A stretch of DNA of 64,000 nt from NCBI GenBank assembly GCA_016584305.1, contig JACEEZ010009460.1, positions 48,501 to 112,500 on the forward strand, in the 5' to 3' direction. The DNA is from Chionoecetes opilio (Eukaryota > Arthropoda > Malacostraca > Decapoda > Majidae). This document shows, in pieces, positions 38,539-64,000 of the stretch. Below the pieces are notes generated by a model that had not been told where the DNA came from, did no database searches, and worked only from the letters and a program-made list of their open reading frames with translations. Position 1 is the stretch's first letter; each line of letters begins with the position of its first letter. The position numbers and the translations under genes were made by a program.

Positions 38539-39242
38539 TATATGGATCAGGTATAGGTTATGCTTCCCCCTCAACGCCACTTCACACACGCCACGCACTG
38601 TCACTCCCGGCTGCTGAAGGGCGGCGCGGCGCTCCTAAGTCCTAACCTTCCCTTGAGCACCGTCTGTCACTACACTGTTATTGCCATACACTGAGGGACG
38701 GAGATAGAGGGACGTACTTGTCATCCTCATCACTGTCTGGAAGGGTTGCTGGGAGGATGAAGACTCCATCTCTCACTCAGCTGCCCCTCACGAATACACA
38801 TCAACTATAGACGGCCCTCCTCCTCCTGTAAAAACCTTCAAGTCCTCGCCATTAATCCAGTCGAAGTAACAGGGGCACCGGTTTCGTCTCTCGAGGGCTG
38901 CAGATGATCACTACAACACGAGTACACTTCCCACCTTGCTAAGCGTCCTGCCGCCACCTGAGTCCTGACTGCCTCCCGCCCACCTGCTCCTGGCGTGGTG
39001 ACGAGCTCTCCTCTGCCTCCTGAAGGTCAAAAAGGTCGTTCCTGCCGCAAAGGTCCCTGTGTTTGTTTCTCGTCGCTGCGGCTAAATTATCCCGCGTTGA
39101 GGATTGTGCTTTATAGTCATTGTTGTTCTTGATCAGTCAGTTTTCTTTGTAATTGTTTAAGTTTTGACGATATGTGAGTACTGTCGTGATGCTGCTGTTC
39201 CCGCTTTTGGACCTCTGTCTCTGTCTCTCTCTAGATGGTTGG
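38327..39242 (-). other. Probable 3' UTR of the receptor gene
   Basis: Between the stop codon and the candidate polyadenylation signal I see no further exon with good coding potential. The stretch is of mixed composition and holds a CA/TG microsatellite at about 38408-38540. Assigning it as 3' UTR is inference. Confidence 0.35.
38408..38540. repeat. (AC)n microsatellite
   Basis: AC array with ATAC variants. Confidence 0.97.
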
Positions 39243-63519
<24,277 letters not shown>

Positions 63520-64000
63520 CTGTGGGGGAGAGGGTAGTGGTGGTGGTGAGTGGGTGGTGGTGGTGGTTGGGTGGGTGAAGTGAGTGGTGATGGGGGTTGG
63601 GGAAGGTGAGTAAATGGGGGGAGGTGAGTAGTGATGGTGGAAAATAGTGGTGATGGGGTGTTGTGGTGGTGATTTTGGTTGTGATTGTGGTGGTGGTAAG
63701 ATGGTTCGAATTCTCTTAAAATATATGAATGAAAAAAATACATGATTCCTAAATAAAAAAGAAAAGATAAACTAATTATGATACAATAATGCTAATGATG
63801 ATGATGATGGTGCATTTGAAGAAGTACAATACAAGCATATCATTTTTTTCTCTATATTCTTCCGTCTCGCCGATAAAAATATAACCACACAAAACAATAA
63901 CAAAAACAACCGCAAGATAATAAACATCACATCACAGCTTCCGTCACAGAGCACACCTGCCTCAGCCTACGCCTGGGGATTAATTAGCAGTGAAAAATGA
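63520..64000. other. Intron upstream of Ig4 exon, no gene recognised
   Basis: GGTGG-rich stretch (63530-63700) then AT-rich sequence. No further exon of the receptor was recognised before the edge. Confidence 0.6.

Overview
The window is animal nuclear DNA, most likely from an arthropod and plausibly a decapod crustacean. The case rests on one gene split by GT-AG introns, an arthropod-type sidestep-family receptor, degenerate TTAGG/CCTAA arrays (the arthropod telomere motif), very dense microsatellites, and many transposable elements: tRNA-derived SINEs, several non-LTR retrotransposon families, Tc1, Tigger, hAT, piggyBac-like and Harbinger-like DNA elements, and Helitrons. The species is inference; nothing in the window fixes it.

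Only one host protein-coding gene could be supported. It lies on the minus strand from 63519 down to 39243 and is the 3' part of a sidestep-family immunoglobulin receptor. Eight exons with compatible splice phases encode 575 residues: Ig4, Ig5, one FN3-like domain, a transmembrane helix and a cytoplasmic tail. The 5' exons (signal peptide, Ig1-3) lie beyond the right edge. The last exon encodes fifteen tandem heptapeptides of consensus x-P-[DE]-Y-[LV]-x-x, three of which are NPxY motifs. This is the most unusual protein feature in the window.

Layout. 1-8.7 kb: minus-strand LINE fragments, one split by a Tigger element, with SINEs. 8.7-18 kb: MITEs, a nearly intact Tc1 element (9286-10703), more SINE and LINE fragments. 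18.2-18.7 kb: an inverted duplication of a transposase fragment able to fold into a long hairpin. 19-26 kb: LINE remnants and nested TIR elements in TA repeats. 26.5-36.6 kb: a direct tandem duplication of about 4.7-5.4 kb, nearly identical by eye, whose breakpoint lies inside a hAT element; that hAT sits in a MITE, which sits in a 28-bp minisatellite. 37.5-39.2 kb: flank and probable 3' UTR of the receptor gene. 39.2-63.5 kb: the receptor gene. Its introns hold two Helitron-type elements (a 724-bp one and a candidate 8.5-kb one containing large inverted repeats), several LINEs and most of the long dinucleotide arrays. A young 5'-truncated RTE-like LINE with a 13-bp target-site duplication ends about 0.1 kb from the Ig4 exon.

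There is no operon-like organisation. Genes other than the receptor are mobile-element genes, nearly all broken. Coordinates of repeat edges are by eye and may be off by a few bases; identities between copies were judged by reading, not by alignment software.
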